From: Nemophila menziesii
Taxonomy: Eukaryota; Streptophyta; Magnoliopsida; Boraginales; Hydrophyllaceae
Reading direction: 5' to 3'
Length of the DNA stretch: 64,000 nt
Assembly (NCBI GenBank): GCA_029959085.1
Contig: JARWIR010000002.1
Coordinates: 35,055,733-35,119,732 of the forward strand
Below the pieces are notes generated by a model. It searched no databases, was not told where the DNA came from, and saw only the letters and a program-made list of their open reading frames with translations. The translations under genes and the position numbers were made by a program. This document shows, piece by piece, positions 9,506 through 21,572 of the stretch. The stretch's first letter is position 1. The number at the start of each line of letters is the position of its first letter.

Positions 9506-11346
9506 TTCTAAGAATATAAGGAAAGAAGATATGGAAGGAATCAAGAGATAAAAGGAAGTAAAGATGAAATAGTAAAGGAAAAGCTGTCAACTAAATCTGA
9601 AATTCTGCAGCTACGTCCACTAAAGTGAAGATAACTTCCAATAGGCTACGAGCTTTTGAATATTTAGATATATCTTTCTGCAGCGGTCGTTTCGATATCT
9701 CGTGGGCAAATATTATCCCAATGAAGAAGGAGATGTGATAAAAACATTGAGAAGTGTTTATCCTCTCCGATAATTTAGGAAGACGAATTTGAGTTGGAGT
9801 TGGACTAAAATTACATGCCTTCCACTCACGATTTCGACCTAAGGTCTTCTTAGCACCTATAAATACACCCTCTTATTATTGTAAATATGATTTTCCTATT
9901 CCATAAGTATTATTCTTCATAGAAGTCACTCAAGAGAATCAAGTTGACAGTATGTATCTTTATTTTAGTTTTATTCTTTTCAGCATGAACTAAATTTCCC
10001 ATAACTTGGGTTTTTCATATGTATAATATTTGAATTCTATTTTCTTCTATCTAGGTTTTTTTGGGAAAATCTTTTTAAATTGATTCTAGCTTCTTAACCT
10101 TTTATATTTGTTTTTTATGATTTGATTTATTGACCGTACTTCTTGCTAAGCACGAGTATAGACTACCCGATTAATAGCAGTTGGATGGTCACCCGGAAGG
10201 GGTGTCTAATTGTTGAAACACCACATAAGAGTCTAGTGTGTGGTAGTGATCCGGAATGGCTTGCCTAACTAGATAGTCGTTAGGGTTTGAGATTTAACCA
10301 CTGATCATTACGTAGGGTACCCTTACCAAAGTCTCCTTGTAATTGTTAGGTCACCATCTAAGTCCGCCTGGAAGGGGTTTAGGAGGAATATAGAATCCTG
10401 TCTACGTACTTTAAGAACTTTAATCACACTTTTTAACTAGTAGAAGAAATAGAAAGATAAGTGCATACTAACAAACCTGGGCTATATATCTCATCTCATT
10501 CTTACATATCTTACTTTATTTGCATTAGTTTTAGTTAATTATTATTCTCCTCAATCATTCCTATTTACTTTTATTGTCTTTTAATTCATTGAGCTATTTA
10601 TTACTATGCTTTCTTGTAATCCATTCGTATAACACACTAAGTCCCTAAAAACTAGGGATGGCAACGGATCGGTTTTTTACAAAAATTTCAAAATCATAAC
10701 CATAACCATTTTTATAATTAAAAACCATATCCTAATAGTTTTAACCATCGGTTACACTTTTCAAAACCATAACCGTATTATTCGGTTTCGGTTTTTTAAA
10801 TGGTTTTGCGGTTTTTACCATATTCAAATGATAATTTAATAAATATACTAAGTTTCATAAAATAAAACCATACATATAAAAGAAAACTCCAAGGTTTATA
10901 AAAAATTGTGTTGATATTTGATTAAATTGCATATGTATTATTTAATTGGTCAAATCTACTAATTTGATTTTGCTTTTAGAATTTCAATAAATCTAATTTA
11001 ATCTAAATCATTATAAAATTTAAAAATATATATGATAATAAACGGTTTTCGGTTTTTCGGTTTTATTTTTATCAAAAACCATAACCTAACGGTTTTAACC
11101 ATCGGTTACACTTTTCAAAACCATAACCTAATGGTTTTAAGCACGGTTATATAATTCGGTTTTTAATCGGTTCGGTTATCATCGGTTTCGGTTTTTATCC
11201 GTAACCATTGTCATCCCTACTAAAAACGAATCTAACTTATCATTAAAACTTACGCACGACCTGTGATACATGCAATGAGTAACGTGATTGGTAATGTGAT
11301 TATTTGTTGCATTTTTATCTATTATTTTATCACACCCTACCAGCCA
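9506..11346 (+). repeat. LTR D: 5'-truncated H-type LTR
   Basis: On the + strand this matches the reverse complement of H's LTRs (17510-19056) from about 210 bp inside the LTR. It contains a TATA region CTATAAATA (about 9858-9866) and the recurring GAAGGGG segments. It ends near TTATCACACC...CAGCCA (about 11346) with no primer binding site after it. Without the MITE it is about 1.27 kb. Left neighbour is gag of C; right neighbour is the 3' region of F in the opposite orientation, so both edges are rearrangement breakpoints. Confidence 0.75.
10653..11219. mobile_element. Element E: hAT-type MITE
   Basis: 567 bp, AT-rich, non-coding. Terminal inverted repeats are TAGGGATGGCAACGG at the left and CCATTGTCATCCCTA at the right. 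It is flanked by a perfect 8-bp duplication CTAAAAAC (10645-10652 and 11220-11227), the signature length of hAT transposases. The interior carries many CGGTTTT / AAAACCATAACC repeats, concentrated near the ends. It splits LTR D. It would depend on a hAT transposase from elsewhere. Confidence 0.9.
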
Positions 11347-11837
11347 CTAGAGAGGAAGAAAAAAGGATTCATTTGGCTTCAATACGAAAGAACTGCCTTA
11401 TTCACTTTTCTAACTACTAGATTTCATTACTTTTTCACTATTAGCTCATAGAAAAGCGAGTTTTCAACTAATTTCAAACCTCATGTTCTACACACCAATT
11501 AACTCTCTCTAAGTTCCAACTTGACACTTCTTACGCATTGCTTATTAATATTCCATATCTTTTACTTCTTGTTTTCATACATGCATACTAAAATATCTGT
11601 GACACCGTTCAGAAACATACTACTTACTATCATTGACTAAATTAAAACATGTTCAATAGGTACATTCACCATACTCTATGCCAATTCTAACCCTAAAAAA
11701 TAAATTTTATGCAAAAACAATTAGGAAGATGAGGACAACGAAATCCAACCCCCAACTCAAAAGTGAGTCATGTCCCCACGACTCAAAAATTACTCAAACA
11801 ACAATAAAATTTAAACTAAACTAATACACACAAGCAA
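11347..11837 (-). other. Truncated 3' untranslated region of element F
   Basis: No gene. Read on the minus strand it aligns with 58370-58770 of O (the TGTGTAGAACGTGAG... segment). It has the conserved hairpin (11765-11784) and the PPT-like GAGTTGGGGGTT beside it (11749-11760 region, minus). It ends at the junction with LTR D. Confidence 0.7.
11765..11784 (-). other. Conserved 3' hairpin (element F)
   Basis: Minus-strand GAGTCGTGGGGACATGACTC: two 8-nt arms with one mismatch around GGGA. Located after the env-like frame, as in the other elements. Confidence 0.7.
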
Positions 11838-12026
11838 TTAAGGATAGGGGTTATAGGGTGGTACCCGACCGAAAACTATGTTCTCCCATTCATAATAATG
11901 AGGGGAATCGTCTTGTATTTCCAATATATCCATGATTTTGTCGATATTGTTGGTTATCTTCAATTGTTGCATGATGCAGTAGTGATTTCTATCTTCTAGT
12001 TTCGTAATTCGTTTCATTAACATCAC
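11838..12026 (-). pseudogene. C-terminal relic of env-like ORF (element F)
   Basis: A 62-codon minus frame ends just before the untranslated region. It has a short coiled-coil-like stretch (ITKLEDRNHYCIMQQLKITNN) in the same place as the coiled coil ending the env-like ORFs of B and L. Upstream (12027-12330) only broken frames remain, preceded by a PPT-like CTTGAGTTCTGGGT (minus, about 12322-12335). The central conserved block is absent. Function unknown; assignment is by position. Confidence 0.5.
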
Positions 12027-12500
12027 TGCCCACTCTGGTGGTGTAGAAACACCTTTTGTTTTAATTTTAATTTTTTTTAAGATGAACCTTGATCCTCGGT
12101 TGTTGGTTTATTCTCTTTAGGTTTGGCCGGTATCCTCTTTCTCATGTTATGTTTACGTAGTGGTTGTTGTGTAGTTACCTTGAGCTTTGGCGTCTTTGAA
12201 CTTGGCTCATCACAATCAATGGCTTACTTTGTTGTAGCTCTAGGCAAATTATTTTTCTTCCCTAAGATGTAACACTTCCACTTGTAATCCATAGAATCCG
12301 TTCTATTAGTCGTCTTTGTTTACCCAGAACTCAAGATGCAACAAGTATGAGATTAAGATTGAATGATTGGTGGGGTTTGAGGTTGTTGTTTGGATGGAAG
12401 ATTATGAACAATTGGGAAGGAACAATTTGCTTGTGGTGGAAAAAATCTTGAAAAATTTATGATCTTTTGATGTTTGAAGGTTTGATCAAGCTTCGAGGTG

Positions 12501-13181
12501 TATTTATGGAGTCTGGACTGAAATTTTTGTACTTGGGACTGAAGAAAAGTCTATGTTTAGGTTTTGTTATATTAAAATCCAAAAAAGAAAGCAATTTAGC
12601 CTTCAAACTGCCTACATGCAGTGTACCGCAGATGTCATGCAATGTACCGCAGGTGAGGTCATGCCCCTGTGTCACGGTCTTTCACATTTTGACGAAACGG
12701 TATGGCCATATGGCTTTCGGTATTGGACCTGAATTTTTTACCGTGGTGATGGTTTCCTTGTTGGAACAGTGTACCGCGGTCACCCTACGGTGTACCACAT
12801 GTTCTTTCTGACTTGGACCGTGTCCAGATGTGTCGCACGTTACGACACGGCTTCTCCTTGGGTGGCCTTGCATATGAACCAGATTTCGAAACCGTTGTAA
12901 CAGATCCCTTGGGTGCGGTACACCGTAGGTAGGGCGCGGTGCACCGCCGCAAGCTGCTGGTTTTTGCAAAACAAAACCGTTTTTCATTTGATATCCAAAT
13001 TAGGTGTTCTCTACTTCATTGGATAGATCTCTAAAAAATATGCGATTTAGACTCTAGAAAAAGTGAATTCCGAAACCCGAGCGCAAAGTTATGGCCTTGT
13101 GAAGTTTTCCAGACCGTGACACTGTTTTTCGCAATTGATGATATGGTAAAGGTGCGGCGCACCGCGGGAAGTTGCGGTGTA
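12501..13181 (-). promoter_or_regulatory. Four palindrome pairs and TATA-like box: putative internal promoter (element F)
   Basis: Dyads start at 12619/12640, 12767/12788, 12916/12937 (21 bp apart each) and 13155/13175 (20 bp; the last one is split by solo LTR G and finishes at 14740-14742). Forms include CGGTGCACCG (perfect palindrome) and CGGTGTACCG. The minus-strand TATA-like ATAAATA is at 12501-12507, 112 bp from the nearest dyad. It is the same layout as B. A gap of 239 bp before the fourth pair suggests one lost pair. Confidence 0.55.
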
Positions 13182-14734
13182 TGGTGCCTTCTAGTGTGTG
13201 ATAAAAATCATACCCCTAAATAGAGGGACAAAACGTGCAAATGTACGGGTCGTCCAATTAATAAACCGATAATCGGGATATCGTTCTCAAGGACAGATAG
13301 TTACAACTCAGGTGTTTGTCGAATAAGTAGAGATAATTGTTAAAACAAAAAAATAAAATGTAAATATATATGTTTGGTTTTGTATAATAGCTAAATATGC
13401 AATGAAATAGAGTGCTAAAATGATTAACTGAAATAAAATACTGGAAGTAAATGAGTATGGCCGCAAATATGAGAGAGGTACTTGAGTCTCGCAAGGGATC
13501 CACCTAAATTTATATAATCAATGATTCCCGTTTAAGGGCTAAACTGGTATATATGTATTAGTCGGGACTCTAATATCTCCTAACCCCCGTCGGGGTGGAC
13601 TTAGGAGTTATCCTACGATATTATAAACCCTTTCAGGGTGATTATACCTATTTTCGGGAATATTGAAGTCTTTTACCTAATTGGTTGTGTGGTTAGTCAA
13701 GCCCGTCGTTCATTGACGAATACCACGCGTCTATTACCTATGTCCGTAAACCCTCCGTCAAGATAATCACTTCACCACTAAAGTGAATAGCCTAATTATT
13801 AATACCTATTTCTAATTAGCTAGGTCAGAAATAGTAAATAAGTGCAAAATAATAGTCAATAAAAAATACCCAATTTAGATTAAATCATACAATCTCAAAT
13901 TCAGAAAACATTCATTAAAAAGATTAGAACATAACCTATAAATGCGATTCTCAAGTACTAATGAAATTATCTTATATTAAAATTAAATACTAAAACTAAA
14001 ATAAAAGAAGTCATTATCCTAAATTATGGAAATGAAATAAGCAACCGTAGGAATGAACTGTTGTTGGAAGAATAGGAATTCTCCACCTCTAGCTTTCTCT
14101 TCTGTCTTCTGTTCTGACTTTTCTTTTAAAAATAATGAAGTGTATGTAAAAAGGATGTCTAAAAGCATATTTATACTAGTCTAATTCTGAGTGCGCTTTT
14201 AAATGATAATAATAAGTCAAATGTTGAAAATCCCAAGTCCAAATTAGAAATCCCGTAATTGTTGACTAGTTTGTAGTAAAACGGAGGTAACTTTTGCGTC
14301 TCATATCCAAATTACCTGATTCCGATCCTCAAATCTCGTTAACTCAAAGGCGCAACTTTCTCTTTCGAATCTCCAGACCTGAATCAGTGCCAATATGGCT
14401 CGAAATCAGCATTTAGTGACAGCTTTCCATATTTTCATCTCTTTTAGTCAACTCTTCGGGTAATTTTTTCTTGCTTTTGACCCATCCGCTTGATCTAAGA
14501 CGTTAATTATCACTTCTCCTCCTTGTCTTGGTGCTCCATATTATCCATAGACCTAAGAACTTATACTGAAAACAAACAAATTAACGCACAAAAGCTCTAA
14601 AAATGCAAATAACATAATCTATAGGGAGAAAATGCAATATAACGGAATAGGCTGAAAGGTCTATCAAATAAGTCTATTAGTCACCTAAATGATGTCTCCT
14701 AAGGTCATATATTTAAAAAAAATAGGAGACATCA
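13182..14734 (-). repeat. Element G: solo LTR
   Basis: A complete 1553-bp LTR in minus orientation (TGATGTCTCC...GGCACCA). It is flanked by a perfect 5-bp target duplication GTGTA (13177-13181 and 14735-14739). No internal sequence is attached, so it is the product of LTR-LTR recombination or of a one-LTR event. It carries a TATA-like ATAAATATGC near 14170, the inverted tip copy, and CCTGACGGGGG-like segments. The target was the middle of a palindrome of F. Confidence 0.93.
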
Positions 14735-14739
14735 GTGTA

Positions 14740-15002
14740 CCGCAATTTAAGTATGTATAGCACTCTGTAACTTCAAATAATTTCCATTTTTTTACCCCAG
14801 ACTCGAACCTTTGCATACCTACACATAAAAAACACTCATACATTCCTTATTACTGCAATATGCACTAAAAACACATAAACTAACTAAAAAGAAAAAAACC
14901 ATAAAAAACATACAACATAAAGGATTGTGGGATGTCTTTCTTAATGCACTTTTGTTTAATGTCTTTCAAATTTCGACGTGTTACCTCTGTTATTTCTTTT
15001 TA
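14740..15002 (-). other. Post-pol noncoding segment of element F
   Basis: Between the split palindrome and the GPY/F-like tail. The minus strand shows the remnant of the conserved GGGAGACAACCC motif (mutated, about 14930) and an AT-rich stretch like 3697-3860 of B. No gene seen. Confidence 0.5.
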
Positions 15003-15140
15003 TAGCCTCCCCAGCAGTGAGTTAGTTGATCAACATCTACCAAAATAAGTTTTCAACTCTCTATAGCTTTTAATCCGACCACTCCTACTGAAATAATTCG
15101 CATGATGAAGTATGGCCCTATCCAAGAACTTTTATGCTTG
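15003..15140 (-). pseudogene. Integrase-tail (GPY/F-like) module (element F)
   Basis: The minus-strand frame reads SSWIGPYFIMRIIS ... LVDVDQLTHCWGGY with one internal stop. It aligns with the B and H modules and, more distantly, with the integrase C-terminus of I. It lies just after the protease, again without RT or the integrase core. Confidence 0.6.
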
Positions 15141-15389
15141 TGGTTGGATATTTCTATGCTACCTCGTCTCCTACCCAAAACTCAATTACCTTTTCCGTGG
15201 TGTCTTGGGACTTACAGGTTCTGTCTTTTTGGTCACAACTCTGATATCGATAATTCTCGTGACTTCTTTTTCTTCTTCTTTCCCAAAACATAGAATGTTT
15301 CATAATCATCTTCGATACGTAGAGACACAGTTCCCTCGTTCACAAGTACTATGGTGTTACTCGTGGCTAGGAATGGACACCCAGGTATG

Positions 15390-15726
15390 AATGGGATATT
15401 CTTATCTACTTGATAATAAAGAATAATAAAATTTGTATGTGAATAACAAGGTTACCGACTTGGACGAGCAAGTCCTCGATACCCAACGGTTTAGTTGTTC
15501 ATTGATTTGCAAGTTGTAAGATTACGGATATCGGTTTTACGTCACTAATACCAATCTTCTTGAACATAATTGTAGGCATGATATTCACATTCTACCCTAA
15601 ATAACACATTGCCTTTCCATGGAATATACCACCTATTTTGATTAGGAGGTTGAAATCTCCACGATCTTTAAGCTTTGGTGGTAACTTTCGCTGAACTTGT
15701 GCTGATATCTCTTTGTTGAGTACCAT
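15390..15726 (-). pseudogene. Aspartic protease, catalytic Asp replaced (element F)
   Basis: The minus frame with RKLPPKLKDRGDFNL, then AMCYLG where functional copies have CDLG, then NVNIMPTIMFKKIGI. The catalytic Asp is Tyr (one base change), followed by a stop. It aligns end to end with the proteases of B and H. It was part of the Gag-Pro polyprotein and is now non-functional. Confidence 0.75.
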
Positions 15727-16074
15727 AGTTTTGGATTCTGGGAACTTATATTTACTAGAGAGTGCCTCCATATAGAATAGATTATAGTTTCACTTTCCTT
15801 CCATAGCTTCAACTAGACGGACGTTGATTTTCACTTTTTTTAACACCTACATACACCTCTCTTGATCCTCTTTTGGATAAGCGGATTTTACATGATAATA
15901 GCAGTACAGGGGCGGTGGTTTCACCCTGCTTTTCTCTTACATTCTTGGTGCATTAACCACTCTTGGCTTCTTAATCTCATCTTGATCAACCTCTTCAACC
16001 CAATATTCAACAATTATTGCATCTAAGTTCATCTTATCTACGTTTGACTTGGTTGGTAGAACCTCCACTTTACT

Positions 16075-17445
16075 CTATGAAGATGGTGGTGGTTCCTTCA
16101 TCTTTTCAGCTTGAAATATGATAGTCTTACCCTTGTCGTCAATGTATTGGATCTTCTTCATGTTAGAATTTGTACTTCGGGTCAGTTGCAAGAGTTCACT
16201 TTGCATTTGTTCTGTGACTGTAGTGAGTTTCATCACATTTTGCTCCAAAAGTAGATTATGTTGTTTCAGATCTTGATTTTGTTGTTGCAGGCTTTGCATT
16301 ACTGATACATCGATCTTTGACTCAAGTCTACTCATATTGTCCTTTGAGAAGTTAATGAATTGATTAATGGTCTCTTTTAACTCAATGATATCTTCTTGAG
16401 TACGTAATGGATGTGCTATTAGAGCTTGACTTTCATTGTACGCATTGTTGCCCGGTGGTTGATTAGCTTGATTTTCATAGGCTTGTTCTTGCAGGTATAG
16501 CTGTTGAGGTGGCACTTGATAAAAAGTTTCTTTAGGTCGAGGTTGATATGAATAGTTTTTGATAGCGACTCTACTTGGAACTGCTTACTGCATTTGATTA
16601 CCTTGGTGAGAATTTCGGAAATTTTCCTGATGTCCCATGGAGTACCCTTGGGTTGCGCTTATGACCTTCACCTCAGAACTCTTATCTTGGATGATTTTCT
16701 CAACTGTTATAGCGAGTTGTTGTATTTGATCTTGCAAGCTTCAAAAACTCGCCTATGTATCAATATTAGTGGTAAGAGTTTATGATTGTGGCAAACTTAT
16801 GTCGGTCTCGATAATTCTTTCCATATCACTTTTTGCTTCTTTCAGATCCATTGAGACAAAACCACTGTTATACGCCTAAAAGAAGTAGGTTTGGATATCT
16901 TCTCTTAACCTTGACTCTGCATTGAGTCCTTTATAGAACATGGCTAATTGTAGTTCTTGCGTGTATCCATGTAGTGGACATCTTGCCAACTTTCTTTGGA
17001 ATCTAGTCCATGCTTCTCCAACACTCTCTCCGGCTTCTTGTAAGAAATTCATAAGCTCCAATTGTTCCTTCACTCTCATACTTCTAGGATAAAATCGATC
17101 AAGAAATCTTGCATGAAGCTTATCCCAATTTGTTATTAGCTCGGAAGGTTGATCATATAACCAATCGTTTACTTTCCCGGTCAAGAAAAATTAAAATATT
17201 AAATAATACATATATTCTTGTGTGACACTTTCAGTAATGTAGGCATCACGGAATTGCATGAATTTCTGATCAGGTCGGACCGGATCTTGTTGTGTAGCAC
17301 CACTATACTTCCCATAACTCGCGAATTGATTAATCATGTCCATATCGGGCTTGAATCAAACAACTTGAATAGTTGAAGGGCAAATCCCTATGGGTTTCAC
17401 TTAGAATGGGCCATGAAGACCTACCTCTAACCGTTGATTCGCCAT
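16075..17445 (-). pseudogene. Gag (element F)
   Basis: Starts at an ATG at 17445-17443, 64 bp after the site where H inserted into the leader. The capsid block (17184-16876) has NWDKLHARFLDRFYP, WTRFQRKLARCPLHG and MFYKGL, matching N and I. The C-terminal piece (16515-16075) is glutamine-rich with a coiled coil (about QSLQQQNQDLKQHNLLLEQ). Several stops interrupt it, one only ~36 bp after the start. Gag would assemble the particle and pack RNA. It is closer to the Gag of N than to that of I. Confidence 0.8.
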
Positions 17446-17509
17446 ATAAAAATTTGAAAAAGACAAAAACCAAAAGAAAAGCGTAAAATAGAACAACTAA
17501 AACTAATAC

Positions 17510-19056
17510 TGGTGGGTGCAAAGGTGTGATAAATAAACAGATAAATAAATATATTAATAAAGGACACACCCTTGACTACCACGAGAAACTCACTGCAAGT
17601 ATTACAGACCATTTACAAATTTAGTTAGTAAGTAAAGTTCGTTCACATGGATTTAATCCATTAGATCTACTTGTATATATAAAGAAGTGTAGGAGAATTA
17701 ATTTTTTATAATAAAAATAAAATAAGAGTAATAATATTTTTTTGGTTTTCAGATTTGGAAGATAATAATGCAATTAAATAATTACTAAAAGAATGGAGAT
17801 GAGAAATATAGCTTAGGTTTGTTAGCATGCACTTATCTTTCTAAATAAATATTCTAGTTATAAGGGTGATTAAAGCTCTTATAATAAGTAGCCAGGATTC
17901 TATATTCCTCCTAACCCCCTTTCGGGTAGACACAGGTGGTGACCTAACAATTACTAGGGGAATTGGGTAAGAGGACCTTACACAATAATCGGTGGTTAAT
18001 CTCAAACCCTAATGACTATCTAGTTAGGCAAGCCCTTATGGATCACTACTGCACACTAGAGGTTTATGTGGTGTTTCAATAGTTAGACACCCCTTCGGGG
18101 TGACCATCCAACAACTATTAATGGGGTAGTCTATACACATGCATTCACAAGAACTACGGTCAATACATCAAAACACATAAAACAAATATATTTTATCAAA
18201 AGCTTAATAAATTTAAAGGTTAGTCTCAAATAACATAGAAGCAAATAAAGAATTAGAAATAAAAAATTATACATATGCAAACTTAATCTATGAATCTAAT
18301 ACAAATTACCCTGATGAAAGAGGGAAATGATGGAGAAGAGGAGTTTGCTACTTTCCAACTTCTTGTCTTTCACTCTACATGTCTTCTTGCTTCAATGGAT
18401 GACATCTAAGAGTAATAATAACTAAAGGCTGAGCAAAGACTAAGACAATGTTAATAAATGAGCAAGTACATTTTTAAAATGATAAGAGGGTATATTTATA
18501 TGTGTTAAGAAGAGTGGAAGGCGAGTAATTGGAATCCTTTTCCAATTCAAATTTGTTTTCTAAAATATAAAAGGGGATAAACACTGCTCATTGTTTTGAT
18601 CATATCTCCTTTGTTATTCATCCGATTTTTGCCTACTTTATATCGAAATGATAGCAGCGGGAAGATATTTTGTTACTCTTTTGATTTCTCATCCAAAATT
18701 CCAGTTGATTTTGAAGTATATTTGCTTTAGTGGACGTAGTTGCAGAATTTCCGATTTACTTGACAACTTTTCCTTTCCTATTTTATCTCTTCTTCCTTTT
18801 ATCTATTGAATCCTTCCATATCTTCTTTTCTCATCATCTTAGAATCGATTTGGAATCTAATTATATTCCATAAAGCTCAAGAGCTTTACATTAACACAAA
18901 TTAAACCAAATATACTCTAAAAGTAATAAATCATCCAATCAAGATAAAAAATACGAATTTATCAAAATACAAATACAAATATTTAATTAATTAATCATAA
19001 ACACCTAATATTAAGTCTCCAACATAGATTATTATATCACAAATAGGGAGGCATCA
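17510..19056 (-). repeat. 3' LTR of element H
   Basis: 1547 bp, minus strand, TGATGCCTCC...CACCCACCA. The polypurine tract AGTTGGGGGTCT is at 19068-19057. It aligns with the LTR at 36761-38363 and with LTR D. Confidence 0.88.
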
Positions 19057-19744
19057 AGACCCCCAACTAAAAGTTGTATAATCCTGATACAATAAAGATA
19101 AAAGCATAGGGAAGTCTCTATATACACACCTAAGTCAATTAAACACAGTGGAAATAAGATAGCAGAATATATAAAATAAACTCAAAGCAATTACTTAGAA
19201 AATTTCATGTAATAATATTTACAAACTAAATTACATATACACTTATCATACTCACAATCAACACGGTTCAAATTCAAAATTATATTAGCTTTGCAATGCA
19301 CGAATGAGAGTTTTTTCACTTAGCTTATCAAGGAGGCTATAGATTGTTCATCGAACTTCACTAGTATCCAAAGATCCACCTAACTACTCTATGACGGTTC
19401 AATCACATCTAGATTACATAGCAAAGAATCATAAGGTCTTTAGGGTTGTAATGTTGGCTTAGGGACGGTATGATAGTATATTTTGATAATTTAGAGTGAG
19501 GTTTTAGCTCTCTCCGCACTAGCCATCAACGAATCGCCCTAGAGCTTGAGTTACTCTCATAAAACATTCTCACTCAACCCAATGAAATGATGCACTAATT
19601 ATCATCCCCAAGAACCCAATATAAAGCATAAAGATGATCATATAAGAAATTCCACTTTGCCGGTCCAAATATATTCAATCTTTTCATATCTATTTTTTTC
19701 TTTATTTTGTAATATAGCTATGACTCTCTTTTTAATGTGAGACG
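19057..19744 (-). other. 3' untranslated end of element H (left of insertion I)
   Basis: No gene. On the minus strand it aligns with 6740-7347 of B (ATTACATGAAATTTTCT... segment) and ends with the PPT. It is interrupted at 19744 by element I, with AGACG duplicated at 19740-19744 and 32407-32411. Confidence 0.8.
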
Positions 19745-21308
19745 TGATGTCTCCTTAATTGTTCTTATTTTCAACCCTTAGGAGACATCATTTTTTGTGT
19801 ATATTCGATTATTTTGATAGACTTTTGGACTAAATATGCAATAATATGATTTTCCTCTTTTATTTCTAGCATTTTTAATTTATTAAGCTTTTGCGCGTAA
19901 TATTGGTATTTTTAGTGAAAAGTTTACAGGTTTTGGATGTTAGCTAGAAGAGGAATTCAAGGAGAAAGCCAAAGATCGTGATATGGAGTCAAGACTTGAA
20001 GATAAATCCCGAAGAAATTATTTTTAGAGTTGAAAATCTGTTTTCCAGGCCATAGATTGCTGATTTCGAGGCGCTTAAGAGATGATTTAGCCACTGACCT
20101 TTGAAGAGAAAACATTCCTTATCGAGTTACGGAACTTTAGCAACTGGAATCAAATCAATCGGAGTCATAACGAAGCGGGAAAAGCCGTTTTAGTAAAGGT
20201 GTATCAGCAGTTACGGGATTTTGGGCTTAGAATTTGGGCTTGGACATTTAATTAGTGTTTTATTCTTAGGTCCAAGCCCTTATCTGTTTTTTCACTTATA
20301 AAAGGAGCCTTTGACTTCTATTTTCATAACAATTCACATTCCACAAGATTAAACATCAGAGAGAAGCAACAGAAGGAAAAAAGAAGAAGCTACAAGAGCT
20401 GGAGAGGGTCTATATCTCCGTTCTCAGTCATTCCTATTCCGGAAATTAGGTTCTTTTGTCTTTAATTTTGTAAAACAATATGAATTCAATTTTATTTAAT
20501 TTAGTTTTATTTTCAATCAATATGAGCTAAACACATTTTAGTGCTTGAGAATGCTATATGGGTAATTCCAAATCTTATTGAATTTCATATGTTGAATTTG
20601 GGATTCTGTTAAATTAAATTAGATTGTGTCTTTTACTCTTTTTGATAAAGTGAGAATATTTACTGTTTTTAGAGTCATGAACTAGGAACAGGTGTTAGTA
20701 TCTAGGCTATTCCAATTAGTGGCAATTGGATCATCCTGACGGAGGGTTTAGATACAGAACTATTTATTCAATCTAGGATAGAAGCTATTGATTCTGACGA
20801 ACTTAGCTAATTCTAGGGCCAAAGAGGTAATTAACTTAAACATCTAAAAGTGGATCATATTTACCCTGACGGGACTAGTGACACTCTAGGATAGCCTTAT
20901 AGTCCACCCTGACGGGGTATAAGGAATTTAGAATCCCGACCATTGTAATTGACCAATTTAACCCTTAAACAGCATAGGTTATGAAATAGGATTAGGAAGA
21001 CCCCTTGCGTTCTCAAGTGCTATCTTCTCATACTTGCGTTTTACATCATTTTACTTGCGTCTTAGCTTTTAATTGAAATTTCCATTTAGTCTTCATTTAC
21101 TTAGCATTAATACAAAAATCAAACCAATCATTTTATCATATTTGCTTTCATAAGTGCAATCATTCATTAGTGGATAAACATTGTAGTCAACCATCACGTC
21201 CTTGGAACGAATTTGTATTATCACTATCATTACTTGGGACAACCGTACACTTGCGGTTGTGGTTCGATTATTTATTGCATTATTTTTAGAACACACAAAG
21301 GACCACCA
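19745..21308 (+). repeat. 5' LTR of element I
   Basis: TGATGTCTCC...CCACCA with TATAAAA at 20297-20303 as the probable promoter of the genomic RNA. The inverted tip copy GGAGACATCA follows ~36 bp in. Confidence 0.95.
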
Positions 21309-21314
21309 AGTTTT

Positions 21315-21332
21315 TGGCGCCGCTGCCGGGGA
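21315..21332 (+). other. Primer binding site (element I)
   Basis: TGGCGCCGCTGCCGGGGA, 6 bp after the LTR. It fits the 3' end of plant tRNA-Asp, the primer typical of Athila. Confidence 0.9.
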
Positions 21333-21572
21333 CGGTAGCGTGTGACCACAGTGTTTATTCCTTTCGTGATAGTTGCATTTTTTTTTTCAGTTTTAAGCTT
21401 TTTGTTTGTTCATTTCTTTTCAGGTTCTTAGGTTTGGTGTATGTGAAGAAGACTCTTCAAGGATCTAGAGCCAACACCTCCGATCCTTAATAATCCAGAA
21501 TCGTTAATCATACTTGCTAACAAGAGAAGAAGAGAACAAGAAGCTAGAGAAGTAGAAAACTTAATTAACAGA

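Noticed and set aside
15102..15390. Plus-strand ORFs over the F protease/tail
   Set aside because: Antisense shadows of the minus-strand Gag-Pro-tail unit.
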